A stretch of 64,000 nt of DNA, from assembly GCA_964035795.1 (NCBI GenBank), contig OZ038320.1, forward strand, positions 32,175,783 to 32,239,782, read 5' to 3'. Below the pieces are notes generated by a model. That model worked only from the letters and a program-made list of their open reading frames with translations. It had not been told where the DNA came from and did not search any database. Origin of the DNA: Pterobdella sp. o SKG-2022. Its lineage: Eukaryota; Annelida; Clitellata; Hirudinida; Piscicolidae. A program made the position numbers and the translations under genes. Of this stretch, positions 23,624 to 34,490 are shown in pieces; positions within the stretch are counted from its first letter, which is position 1, and each line of letters starts with the position of its first letter.

Positions 23624-26600
23624 TTATTCCATTGCGGTTGGCAACATCATCATTAGTAGCATCAATATTGTACTAACGGCATCTTCACTGACGTTATTGC
23701 TATTATTATTAATATTATTCTTATTTTCTTGATTATTATTATTATTGTTTTCTTCTTCAGGTTTTTTATTATTATTATCATTTATTTCAATCGGCGACAT
23801 AAGTACATTATTATTGACATGAAGATTCTCAATAGGACTATCTACATAGTTATTTGAATTATTATTATTTCTATTATTATTAATAATAATATTAGCATAA
23901 CTATTCTTATTTTTGTTGTAACTATTGTCATTACTATTGCTACTGTTATCAGCATTATTTTTATTATTATTAGTATTACTATTATTTTTTTTAGTATTAT
24001 TAAAAATACTATTATTAATGTAATTGTTATTATTATTATTATAATTATTATTACGAAGGCATGTGAAATCAGTGAGATGGTCAATCCTGTTCAGTATACT
24101 CCTGATGTTGCCTGTGTTCAAGCTGATCTTTTCTATCGCCCTTCCCACCTCCCCGTCCCACTCATCATTCCTATTATTATCTTTATTATTGTTATTATCC
24201 TTATTAATAGTGGTATTATTATTATTATTATTATCATTATTGTTGTTATTATTATATTTATTGTTATTTTTGAGGTTCCCATTGGTGTTTTTATCATTGT
24301 TATCATTTTTTTCATTATTCTTATTATGCTCATTATTTGCTCCACTAGTACTATTATTAATTTTATCATTATTTTTCATATTATTAAGTTTTTCGAAGAT
24401 TTCACAACTGATACCCCGATTCTTCAAATACAAAAGGAAAGCGACATCGTCAAATTCCTTTTCATATTTGATGCTTTCTAAGCGTTCTTTGGAATACTCA
24501 TCCGAGTACAAAATAGCCGCAGTATTATGAAGAATAAAGTCATCTTCTTTATTTGAATCATTATCATCATTATTATTGTTTTTACTTTTTACACTTCTGT
24601 TTCCTTCTTCCCTCTTAAAACAGCTTTCCTTTCCGGTTACATCATCCACTTTCTCTCCCATAGTCGGCTCCATTACTCTATCAATATATTCACCACATCC
24701 GGAAAAAAACTCATTTGTGCTATTATTTTCACCTTCAAAAATATTATTATTCATATTTTTCCTCATTAGCTCAGCTTCTTTATTTGGTATACTTCCGGTG
24801 TTTACGAAAAGATCATTATCATTATTAATAATTTTATTATTGTTATTATTATTCCACTCACTAAGTTTTACAGTATTTATATCTGTTTCTTCTTTATCAT
24901 TGTTATTATTATTGTTTCTAATTTTCTCACCATCATCAACACCACACGTATCATCACTACGAACCAAGTGCTCTACAGAGTACTTCATTTTGAATTCTTT
25001 CATGACGTCATCTTCATCAAATTTATTATTATTATTATCCTTATTATTATTGTTTGTATCATTGTTATTCCCACTGCTACCACAAACATCATTTTTAAAA
25101 TCGTCACTATTGTAGTTATTAGGATATTTTTCCATGTTATTATTTTTCTTATGAACATAATTATTTATTTTATTATTATTTTTATTATTATTATGTACAC
25201 CATCATTATCACAAGCATGCATGGTGGACTGAGGCGGCAGATAGTTGTTGAAAAGATTGCCACTGCTAGCTGTGAAGTCGTTGCTGTAGAAGTAGGTGTA
25301 GCTTGCGTCATTGCTCGCTTGATAGCTGTTGTAGCTGTAGCATCTATTCCGTTCAGTCCAGTTTTGCAAGTAACTATCATTATTATGATTATGATTAATA
25401 AGAGGTTTGTTATCTTTGTTTTTATTAGTATTACAAAAACTGTAACTCCTAGCGACTTTATCATAACCCCGCATTTCCTTATAAGGATCTGATATACGAT
25501 TGCTAGCATCCTTTTTGAGTTTGCCATTATTCCAACCTTGGTCGTTATTACCAATTCTATTATTATCATTAATATTTAAATAGTTTTTTTCATAAACCTC
25601 GCGGTTATTATAAAAATTGGACTCAATTTTTTTTGTGATTTTCTCTATATCAGCTTTGCTCACTTTCTTTAAAGCCTTTTTATCATTATCATTGATAGTG
25701 TTATTATTATTACTATTATTATTGTTGTTATTATTTTTATTATCACCATTATTATTATTCTTATGTTTCTTATTATGATTATCCACTTCAAGCATTTCTT
25801 CTTTTTTATTATTATGATCTTTTTTAGCATTATTACTATCTCTAGCATTGTCTTTTATATCATTATCATAATTTTCACCATCATCATTATCATAACTTTC
25901 ACCATCATTATCGCCACCAGAATCATTATCATCACCACCACCAGGATTTTTATCATCATCACCACCAGGATCATTATCATCATCACCTCCAGGATTTTTA
26001 TCATTATCACCACCAGGATCATTATCATCATCACCACCAGGATCATTATCATTATTACCAGCATGATAGATTTTCTTTCTTTCACTAATTCTATCATACC
26101 CTCCCAATATCCTAGCATAAAAATCACAAGGGGAGTCTTCAAAAATATTGTTTTTGTTATTATTTATATTATTTATATTATTTCTATTGTTAATATCATC
26201 ATTCTTGTTTTTTTTATTCACATCGCCATTATTATTTTTATTTTTTCTATTTTGATTACTATTTACACTTTTGATTTCGTTAGTTTTTCCATTATTTCTT
26301 TCATTATTGTTCTTTTTCCCACTTGGAATAAGACATAATACTTGCTCATTATATTTATTTGTCTTCCAGTAATATCTGTCTTCGGATATATTGCTGCATG
26401 GACTTTTATTTTTTTCTTTATTTTTATTGCCATTATTATTTTTACCGTTATTATTATTATTATTTTTCAAATTAAATTTTTTATCCGATATAAAAGGCGT
26501 TTTAATTAATTCATACTTTTTTTTATTAGTATTATGAACATCATCATCATCACCTCCATTACCATCCTTATCATGATTAATTACACTCCAAAGATCTAGA

Positions 26601-27845
26601 ACATTCACCCAACTTTCACCATCATCATCATAACCATACTCATCATCATCTTCATCCTCATCCTCATCCTCATCATCCTCATCCTCCTCATCATCATCCT
26701 CCTTAATTATGTTCTCGATAAAATATTTCAAGATATTCAAAGCATAATAAAAGAAATAAAAAACTATTAAAAATTGGTCTTTATCTTGATTGGCGGGGTA
26801 AATTGAAAAAGAATTTTTTTTATTATCTTTTTTATTTTCATTATTATTTTTGTTTTTATTATTATTTTTATCTTTATTATTATTTTTGTTTTTGTTATTT
26901 TTTTTATTATTACTATTATTATTGCTCTTGTTTTTATCGTTCTTATTTTTAATGTCATCCATATTTTTGCCACCATTATTGTTAGCGCCACAATCTGGGA
27001 AAATATAAAAAATAAAACAATTTTTTGAATTAAGATTTTATTTGAATAAATAAATTAATGAATTTTTTTCTATAAAAATATTTCTAACAAAACTTTTTAA
27101 AGTTATAATAAAACACTCGAGAAATATAGTTTCCGAACCTTACGAATTATAACATTAGTCGCATGCGCTAAGCTTTCAAAAAGCGAACTTTATCCAGTTT
27201 AAAAAATTATATTATCATCATTATAATAAATTTTTCTTACTCGGTTCAAACTATTATAATATTATTTTTATTATTATAGGCATTTTATTTATTATTTTTT
27301 CATGGTTATTATTTCTCAATGAAATTTTTTTGTGACACTCCTCACCACACCTGGCCAGCTAATACCACAGTGCAGGTTGGTCATTATGGCATTAAGGAAG
27401 GTCAATAACAGTATTATTTGGTACACATTTATTTTGATATTTTTGAAATTGAAATTATCAAATACGAGTAATTGTAATAGAAAATATAAAAATAATTTTG
27501 AAAATATTTAAAATGAGTTTTTAAATAAATATATTTTATATGAATGTAATAATTATAAAATAAATATTTTATTGTTCATATCTTCTAAAATTATATTGGT
27601 GAACGTTCTAAATACATTTTTAAAATTAATTAAAAGTGAACTAATATTGAATTTTTTATCAATTTTTTCAAAAAATTAAAAAAATTTCAAGAAATAATAA
27701 AAATAAGAAACAATAAGAATAACACTGGTGGCATTAACTTCAGACTAATAAAAACAAGCCACACTATTAAATAAAACATTTATTAATTCAACCAAACAAT
27801 GAATTGAAATAAAATTCACTAACTTTTAAACTTTTCGTCGGCCAT
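23624..27845 (-). CDS. Giant Asn/Asp-rich low-complexity protein
   Basis: One long exon (26994-23624) is open for 1123 codons on the minus strand; it begins after a TTTTCCCAG acceptor. A matching first exon is proposed at 27845-27824 (MADEKFK, donor GTTAGT, phase 1), giving 1130 aa; this exon is a guess. The protein has Asn/Lys tracts coded mainly by AAT/AAC. A hydrophobic segment (about residues 82-104, FYFFYYALNILKYF) is followed by a long Asp/Glu run, a GGDDDNDPGGD repeat near residue 330, many short non-repetitive islands, and a hydrophobic C-terminal end (STILMLLMMMLP). An ORF this long in such sequence, with complex islands between Asn runs, argues for real coding. No domain is recognised. 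Confidence 0.6.
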
Positions 27846-28711
27846 CTTAACTTTTTATATTTCACAACTTTCATCCTTGGTGACTGCCGCTAGTCTATTT
27901 ATATACCTAGAAATAGGGATGTGCCTTGTAATTATCCATACTAATTTCTTCCTTGTCAATTAAATAAATTATCTAACTTTTTCCAATTTCGCAAAAAAGT
28001 TAATTTGAATTTTTTTCATCAAAGCACATTTTGGCCTATTAAAACAATGAAGTGCCTTATAATAAAGTCTTCAATAATGGTGACTTTTTGTCTGAAACAT
28101 GTCACCAGTTGTTATGATCACGCTATATAAATAGGAATAAAAACTTTATTTTTATTCGATTTGAATTATTTGTTTTGTTTTTTCTATTTTAATTACGGTA
28201 TATCACTTAAAGGCAGTTGTTCCAATGTTCTGTATTCTTTTATTTGGTTCTATTCACGCCATTTCATCCCTTTTTCCATAAATTTTTGTAACTATTTTGT
28301 GATTTATTTTCAACTTGTTCGCCTCAATTGAGCTCTCATTTTAAATTTCATATAATTGTTGTTATTATCAATAAAAGAATTTTTCTCAGAAAAAAAAGTT
28401 CAAAAAGGTAATTATTAAACAGTAAATATTTCTAAAAAAAAAATTTTTTTGACATTTTTATTGTAGCTGGTGAATGATGCGGTTTTTGATCTCCCTTTGG
28501 CCCCCATAGTTGCCAATATAGCTCCAAACAAAAAAAATTTCTCAAGAATTGCTTAAGGAGCTCAAATGAATTGAACCATTATTGAATTTAAATTTAACTT
28601 CACTTTTATTTTTTACGTTCATTTTCGGAAATTAAAATATAAACAAAACAAAATTTTACAAAAAAGGTTTTAAAAATAGCAAAATAAAAAAAAAACTATT
28701 CTGAATTCAAA
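27846..28711. other. Intergenic stretch between divergent genes
   Basis: AT-rich. It is the shared upstream region of the Asn-rich gene (-) and the first cluster gene (+). No motif is called. Confidence 0.4.
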
Positions 28712-30364
28712 ATGGGGGAAAAGTTTAAAATAGAATTACGGATGTATTCGTGCTCTGTGGAACATTGTGGTATTGACAAACGAAATGCGAATAATAAAAA
28801 AAATATCAATAAAAATATTAATAACCGAAACAACAAAGTTAATCAAAAAAAGTGTTATAACATTGTTAATAATGAAAATAAAAATATCTTAAGAAACTTC
28901 ACAAAAAATATTTATAATCATACAAACAATGAGACTATAAACAATGGAAGCGAAGAAAATGACAGTATAAACATAGAAAACCAAAATAACAATCAAAATA
29001 ACAACGGAATAGCAAGCCCTTTCGATAACCAGAGGCACACTGGAGCAGTGAAGTGGTGTGAGAGGCAGTGGCCAAGGAAGAACAGGTTTAGCTGCAGTCG
29101 TCAACAAAGTCAAAGCAGAAGATTCAGTTCTCATAAGCACTGCCATAGAAATTCACGCAAAAGTAGAAGAAAGCGGCACTATTCCAGGCATCACAACTTC
29201 GATGAACATAAAAGACATAGTAAGATTTACAAAAAATTCAAAGAGAGACTACAAAGAAGTGAGTCTCACAAGCACAACCCCCGTGAAAGCAATGACAACT
29301 CAAAGCCTAATGAGGTGATGTTGAAATCCAGAACACACACGAATGCAATCTTTAGCACTGCTACCACACCTGCACCGTTGCCTAAAAGAAACAAGAGCAG
29401 GTCGGATGGACATGTTATGAACAACCGTGAGTTTCGAAGGTTGGAGCTTATTAAGAGCTCGAAACGTTTGGGAGAGGCTCTGGCGGCTTTTTACGAAGCA
29501 TTCAAATATAAACACAACTACAAAGACTTCTCTCAAAGCCAACCCCTGGTTGACGACCCTTCTTCATATTCAACTTTATACGAAAAAACAAACGAAGTTG
29601 TTCAAACAAAAGCCAATAATGTATTACCTGCCCGAAAGAAGAATGAGGTATGCATCAAAACAAGCAAACCTGAACTGTCCTCAGTAGTTAGCACAGGATG
29701 TAAGATGAAAAAAATATTGAAGAACACTGAGATGGCTCATAACAAAGACAACCAAAACGATTTTGATCAGCAGACATACAACTACGCAAATAACCAAAAA
29801 AAATACAACCAAACAAATTACCAACATACTTACAGCCAAACATGCAACCAAACAAATAACCAACAATCTTGCAGCCAAACAACTAACCAACAAAGCTACA
29901 ACCAGACAAACAACCAAAAATCTTACCCCCAAACCTATGACTCATATAATCATACAAAGACTGCCACCCATAAAAACAATAAGGCACTAACATTCAATAA
30001 TGATTTATTTGCTTTCTCCTGCCACACTACTTGTCCTTCTACTACTGAGTTTATTGAAGATAGTTACGAAACCAATGAAAAAAGAAACAAAGAAGAAAAC
30101 TCGAAGAAAAAAAAGAAAAATAAGAAATTAAAAAAGTTAAAGTTACAAGCACAAGCAGTCTTGGATATGGATAAAACAATCAACTCTCTCCAGTCTAGAC
30201 AAGCCATTCTCAATGAGAACCATTGTTGCTTTGAACATCTGGTGAACGGCTCCATCTACCCTGATTGCTTGATGACCAATAGAATTAGGAAGCCAACCTC
30301 TGCCAAATGCCGCTTCTTCACCTGCCTTTCCAAGAAGAAGAGTAAGAAAAAAAATGGGAAATAA
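28712..30364 (+). CDS. Cluster member A: basic protein with C-terminal His-Cys-Cys module, 550 aa
   Basis: Single-exon gene in good ATG context (AAAATGG). The N-terminal third is Asn/Lys-rich and is followed by an Arg/Ser/His-rich basic part. A helix at about residue 245 (RLGEALAAFYEAF) is a weak match to the internal helical module of other members. Residues 350-410 carry Thr-Asn-Gln repeats (YNQTNNQQSY type). After a Lys-rich tract (KKKKKNKKLKKLK, about 465-477) comes the C-terminal module: LQAQAVLDMDKTINSLQSRQ, then AILNENHCCFEHLVNGSIYP (about 478-517), then a Lys-rich end. The same module ends genes B, E and I. No known domain is recognised. Cluster genes on this strand are spaced by a few hundred bases to about 2 kb. 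Confidence 0.75.
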   Translation: MGEKFKIELRMYSCSVEHCGIDKRNANNKKNINKNINNRNNKVNQKKCYNIVNNENKNILRNFTKNIYNHTNNETINNGSEENDSINIENQNNNQNNNGIASPFDNQRHTGAVKWCERQWPRKNRFSCSRQQSQSRRFSSHKHCHRNSRKSRRKRHYSRHHNFDEHKRHSKIYKKFKERLQRSESHKHNPRESNDNSKPNEVMLKSRTHTNAIFSTATTPAPLPKRNKSRSDGHVMNNREFRRLELIKSSKRLGEALAAFYEAFKYKHNYKDFSQSQPLVDDPSSYSTLYEKTNEVVQTKANNVLPARKKNEVCIKTSKPELSSVVSTGCKMKKILKNTEMAHNKDNQNDFDQQTYNYANNQKKYNQTNYQHTYSQTCNQTNNQQSCSQTTNQQSYNQTNNQKSYPQTYDSYNHTKTATHKNNKALTFNNDLFAFSCHTTCPSTTEFIEDSYETNEKRNKEENSKKKKKNKKLKKLKLQAQAVLDMDKTINSLQSRQAILNENHCCFEHLVNGSIYPDCLMTNRIRKPTSAKCRFFTCLSKKKSKKKNGK

Positions 30365-30736
30365 GAAATTAATGAGCTTTGTGCTATTACTGGAGAAATC
30401 GGAAAGTGTTGTAACAAAGCTTAAATAAAAGTTCAACTGTTACATGATTGAGAATAAAATAAAAACTATGATTTTTGAAATTTGTGCCTGAAAATTATTT
30501 TTCCTTTCTTTGAACTCCACTAACTTTTTTTTTTACTTTAAAAACCAATTCAAAAACATCATAAAATTTACATGTTGAGCAGTTAAGCGTGTTTTTATTT
30601 AAATTAACTTTAACTCGAACGTTAAACAAAAACATCAACATATACCAACAAAAAATGATAACTGCATCACTAAATTTTGAAAAATTTTTTAAAAACTGAA
30701 TAACTAATAAATGAAAAAAATACTCCATCTTACGAT
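30365..30736. other. Spacer between cluster genes A and B
   Basis: AT-rich. AATAAA at 30424-30429 is a likely poly(A) signal for gene A. Nothing else is seen. Confidence 0.4.
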
Positions 30737-32596
30737 ATGGAGCACCGCAAGCGAATACACCCTAACGAGGTCCAGGAAGCAAAAGGTACAAGAATTTTCA
30801 AACTTCACCATCATTCAGACACCAATTACAAGAGCTTCAACAGTCCCAAAAGCTGGTATGACAAAACCATTGCCAAATCGAAACAACTTTTAGGGGCTCT
30901 TAGAGCTGAAAGTAACATCAACTCTTCTCATTTCTCCAAAGTTTCTTCCCAAACAATCAGAACTCTGTTTCCCAATTCGGAAAGTTCTAATTGTGCAGCT
31001 CATGATTTTATTGACTTCAAACATAAGTCACTCGGTCAAACAAAGCAGGGACGGTTTAGTGTGTATGTTGGAAAAAGTCCTAAAAAAGAAACCACGAACC
31101 CTGTGAGATATAAGACTTTCAGTCATTTGCCTAATTGTACTTCTCAAAAAAACAAGAAATACCTTAAAACAAGCAATGAAGATATTTTGTCCACTATTAA
31201 ATTAAATTACTCGAATGCAAAATGGTTGGATTTCAAGAAAAAGTATATTGATAACAATTCAGATTTCCATAAAAAGTCCATTGATGACAACTCAGATTTC
31301 CATAAAAAGTCCATTGATGACAACTCAGATTTCCATAAAAAGTCCATTGATGACAACTCAGATTTCCATAAAAAGTCCATTGATGACAACTCAGATTTCC
31401 ATAAAAAGTCCATTGATGATAAATTATATTATAAAAACATGTCAGTTGATTTTGATTTAAAAAAAAAATACAAGAGTAATAATTTTGAACATGACAATGA
31501 GCCCAATTATGATCAACTTTCAACTTGCTTGGAAAAGCATTTGGAGCAATTCAAAACTAAAATGTTTGATGGTCTGCAAAAAAGTTTCAAAAAGCTTACG
31601 AGAGACTGTTCGAAATGTTTAATGAAAACCCATAGCATGGACGTGGGAAAGACCCCATTCAAAACAAGCTCTGATAACATCACGCCAAACAATCAGTTGA
31701 AAACTATACTGAAAAAACATATTCATTTTGATGATCAGCTTGGTGAGGCTTTTGGAGATCATTCTTCCGTGAATGGCACTTATATATCACCAAAAAAAGA
31801 TTTCAAAACAAATCAGTACAACTTTGCTTGCCCTACGCCTGTGAGAAACTGGGGTTGCTGCTATAAACCTCCTACAGAGAATTTATGTTGCCCAATAAAA
31901 AAGACAAAAACTTCATCAAAAACGCCAAGCAAATCTGGAAGCTCTTCGAAACCAAGCGAAAAAGTTTTTCTGAGAGAATCTCTGAAGGAGGTTATGAAAG
32001 AAGATGTTAAGGTAGATTTGAAGGAATCCTTCAAGGAGGTTGTAAAGGAAGATGTGAAAGAGGATGTGAAAGAAGATGTTAAAGAAGATGTCAAAGAAAA
32101 TTTTGAAAAAGTAATGGAAGAAAATGTTGAAGAAGATGTGAAGGAAGATTCGGTTAAAGTATATAGCCCTTTCAAATACACTAGTCCTTATTTAAGTGAT
32201 TCTTACCGTACCGTCGAATATAAAAGCAGTACGCCAAAAAGCAAAACACCGAAAAAACTCAAAAAATGCAAAAAAAAGAAAAAATGTTCAGATTATGTGA
32301 AGCAAGCTGAAGAAATTCTGAAATTGCAACAAGAAATAGGAAACTTGCAAACAAAGCAGGCCGTTTTGAACAACAACCATTGTTGTTTCGAGCATCTTAT
32401 AAATGGAAGTCTCATACCATACAACTATGTAATGTTCTCAAAAAATAAAGAATCTTCTTCTGGTTCATCAGCTAGTTCTTGTTGCCCTTCCATCACTCAA
32501 TTTTTGGGCTGCCGTATTGATGAATGTGATGTGCTGAATCAGGATTCAGATTTTGAAAGAGTTTACAAACAAATAAGACAATTGAAAAATTACTAA
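30737..32596 (+). CDS. Cluster member B: basic protein with 11-residue repeats and His-Cys-Cys module, 619 aa
   Basis: Single exon. Order of parts: a GRFSVYVGKSPKK motif (about residue 115); five 11-residue repeats (HKKSIDDNSDF, about 175-228); an internal helical module (LEQFKTKMFDGLQKSFKKLT, about 265-285); a QLKTILKKHIHFDD motif (about 325); and a period-4 helix of EDVK units (about 435-465). A Lys-rich tract and the C-terminal module follow (QAEEILKLQQEI, LQTKQAVLNNNHCCFEHL, INGSLIP, about 523-560), then a Ser/Cys-rich tail. The ILK plus K-x-I-x-F arrangement resembles protein phosphatase 1 docking motifs, but this is unproven. The closest relatives in the window are E and I. Confidence 0.75.
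   Translation: MEHRKRIHPNEVQEAKGTRIFKLHHHSDTNYKSFNSPKSWYDKTIAKSKQLLGALRAESNINSSHFSKVSSQTIRTLFPNSESSNCAAHDFIDFKHKSLGQTKQGRFSVYVGKSPKKETTNPVRYKTFSHLPNCTSQKNKKYLKTSNEDILSTIKLNYSNAKWLDFKKKYIDNNSDFHKKSIDDNSDFHKKSIDDNSDFHKKSIDDNSDFHKKSIDDNSDFHKKSIDDKLYYKNMSVDFDLKKKYKSNNFEHDNEPNYDQLSTCLEKHLEQFKTKMFDGLQKSFKKLTRDCSKCLMKTHSMDVGKTPFKTSSDNITPNNQLKTILKKHIHFDDQLGEAFGDHSSVNGTYISPKKDFKTNQYNFACPTPVRNWGCCYKPPTENLCCPIKKTKTSSKTPSKSGSSSKPSEKVFLRESLKEVMKEDVKVDLKESFKEVVKEDVKEDVKEDVKEDVKENFEKVMEENVEEDVKEDSVKVYSPFKYTSPYLSDSYRTVEYKSSTPKSKTPKKLKKCKKKKKCSDYVKQAEEILKLQQEIGNLQTKQAVLNNNHCCFEHLINGSLIPYNYVMFSKNKESSSGSSASSCCPSITQFLGCRIDECDVLNQDSDFERVYKQIRQLKNY
31230..31420 (+). repeat. 33-base in-frame tandem repeat inside gene B
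   Basis: Five nearly identical 33-base units (31259-31419) follow one degenerate unit. Each codes for 11 residues. The near-perfect DNA identity points to recent expansion or homogenisation. Confidence 0.95.
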
Positions 32597-33412
32597 ATAT
32601 ATTGAATTCATTTTTTCATAAATATTTTTAAAATTCGAGTAATCTAAATCTTTGAACAATCTTCCATTCAACCCCAACTTCAAATTTTCAAAATCATTCT
32701 TTATGCTCTTTTGACATCAAAAGTTATGAAGTTTCAACTTTTAGTGCAATGTCATCTAAATCAAACCAAGTCAAACCCCTGGTACAGTACCGCAAAATCT
32801 CCCATAATTTAAATACTAATTTATTCTCGCTTCATTAAATTAAAATTACACCATCTTTAAACTTGATCACATTTTGGAATGGATAATAAAAAACTGTTGT
32901 ATTTATTTCTTGTATTCTATACATGGGATGAAATGAAGCCAGCAACAACAAAGGCTCATACACCAAGCAGTCCCTTTTGATTGCAACCTCCTCCCAGTCT
33001 TGCATCCTTCACAAACACCACCATCGTCACCACTACAATGATTCATCATAAGGTACGTAAGTTGACCGTCACTCACCCCAAATTGGGATTTTGATTGCGT
33101 GATAGATACGTTTAAAAGAAGTCACTCTTTCACAAACAAAACCGTTGTCCCCCTCTCATTGTTGTTCATAAAGTTTTCACGAAGTGCTGATTGATATGAT
33201 ACTGAATGATCCTTCACGAACTTCTGAAAGGATATAGCCTTGTCTCACCCATCTAATCAAAAGCAAGTAAAAAAATTTAAAAAATAATTTAAAAGACAAA
33301 AAAGAACTTCAAGTGTTTGTTAAACCATTTAAAATTTCATTTCATGAATATTATTGTTTATTAGGGTTTACAAAAAAGCACTAAAAAATTAATGTTAATT
33401 TAAGAGTTAGAG
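32597..33412. other. Intergenic stretch with repeat-like GC-richer patch
   Basis: The part from about 32930 to 33260 is richer in C and G than its flanks and contains no ORF. It looks like old inserted repeat DNA of unknown type. The rest is AT-rich flank of gene B. Confidence 0.35.
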
Positions 33413-33825
33413 TTATTCGTTCGCCGAAGAACGGCTTCCCTCCAACTTCCACGATTTTCTGTCTTTTGCAAGTTCGATTGCCTTTTCTATTGATAGGAAA
33501 TGACGTTTCAAGTCATCTTTAATGGTGGTAAGTAGGCTGGTATTTGGTCTTCCTCGTTTTTCTTTTTTGGTTTTAATGGCATCAATGTTTGCTTTTTATG
33601 CCGCAACATGGTCGTCCATACGCAAAATGTGGCCTAGCATCTGCTAGCGTCGTTTTTTCAAATCACATGTTGCTGGTTCAATGAGAACATTTACTTCTTC
33701 TGTAGACATGTGTTTGGGCCAAAAGATTCCACACGCGTGTCTCACCATTCTTCTGTTAAAAATGTCTATTGATCTTTCCATTTCTTTGTTCATACTTTTA
33801 TGAATACTAGAAATATAAAAAAATG
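33413..33825 (-). mobile_element. LINE reverse transcriptase C-terminal relic
   Basis: Read on the minus strand, one frame gives NRRMVRHACGIFWP, a stop, QMLGHILRMDDHVAA, a stop, then KRGRPNTSLLTTIKDDL and LAKDRKSWKLEG. This order (LGHILRM, then a Lys-Arg-Gly-Arg-Pro motif and a KDR.W ending) is typical of the last domain of RTE/craniate-type non-LTR reverse transcriptases. Two in-frame stops show it is dead. It sits between cluster members B and C. Confidence 0.75.
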
Positions 33826-34078
33826 ATTTTTAATAAATTTTCAGATTTTATTTTTCACTTGTTTAATTTATCTCTCCACTAATTACCCTTTAACTTTTTT
33901 TATTGGCACTATCAACTTGACACTAATGCACTAGTATTCGTAATACAAACCAGAATCAACAAGATATGCTATTAAAATTTCACTTGCTTTTTTTAAAATT
34001 CAACACTAAACAGACTAAAATCGCTTTTGTACCCAAAAACCATAAAATTGTAAGATTACAAACGTGAGCTATTCATGA

Positions 34079-34238
34079 TGATGCTACACCAATACAAAAT
34101 GATGATCCTACTGAAGATTCCACTCCAGAATCTTCTGAAACTTCTACGTCATTCATTGGAATATATGTCATAAATTCGTCTGAGCAGGAACTTAGTGATG
34201 GGGAAGAGTTCAAGGGAGATGGAGTCAGAGAAAAATGA
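34079..34238 (+). pseudogene. Orphan copy of the C-terminus of cluster gene G
   Basis: An open frame of about 52 codons closely matches the C-terminal tail of gene G (on the minus strand at about 50.7 kb). QNDDPTEDSTPESSETSTS here matches QNDDSTEDSTPESSRTSTS there, then INSSEQELSDGEE matches TNSSEKELGDGEE. No upstream coding region of G is present. It could be a truncated pseudogene, or a remnant of a terminal exon of a once-duplicated G gene. Confidence 0.75.
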
Positions 34239-34490
34239 AGATGCCCATTTGTATTTGAAAACGTTATAAATATATTTTAAAAAATTTTGAGTGTTAGATC
34301 TTCTTTTAAATGAAATGATCCTTAACTTTGAAAAGTAAACAAAATAATAAACAACAAATTTACAAAAATTGAAAAAAAGTTCATGAGAAACAAATAAAAA
34401 TTATAAAACCCGTAAAATAATTTTCGTTAGTGAGTATAAGCCGAAATAAACTTAATATATAGTATAAACATAGAAGCTGAAGTTTTTAGC

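Noticed and set aside
24063..26338. Several plus-strand hydrophobic ORFs
   Set aside because: They are complements of Asn/Asp-coding triplets in the long minus-strand exon.
27330..27440. Signal-peptide-like minus-strand reading upstream of the Asn-rich exon
   Set aside because: It has a hydrophobic run and a GTGTGG donor but no ATG in frame, so the exon at 27824-27845 was preferred.
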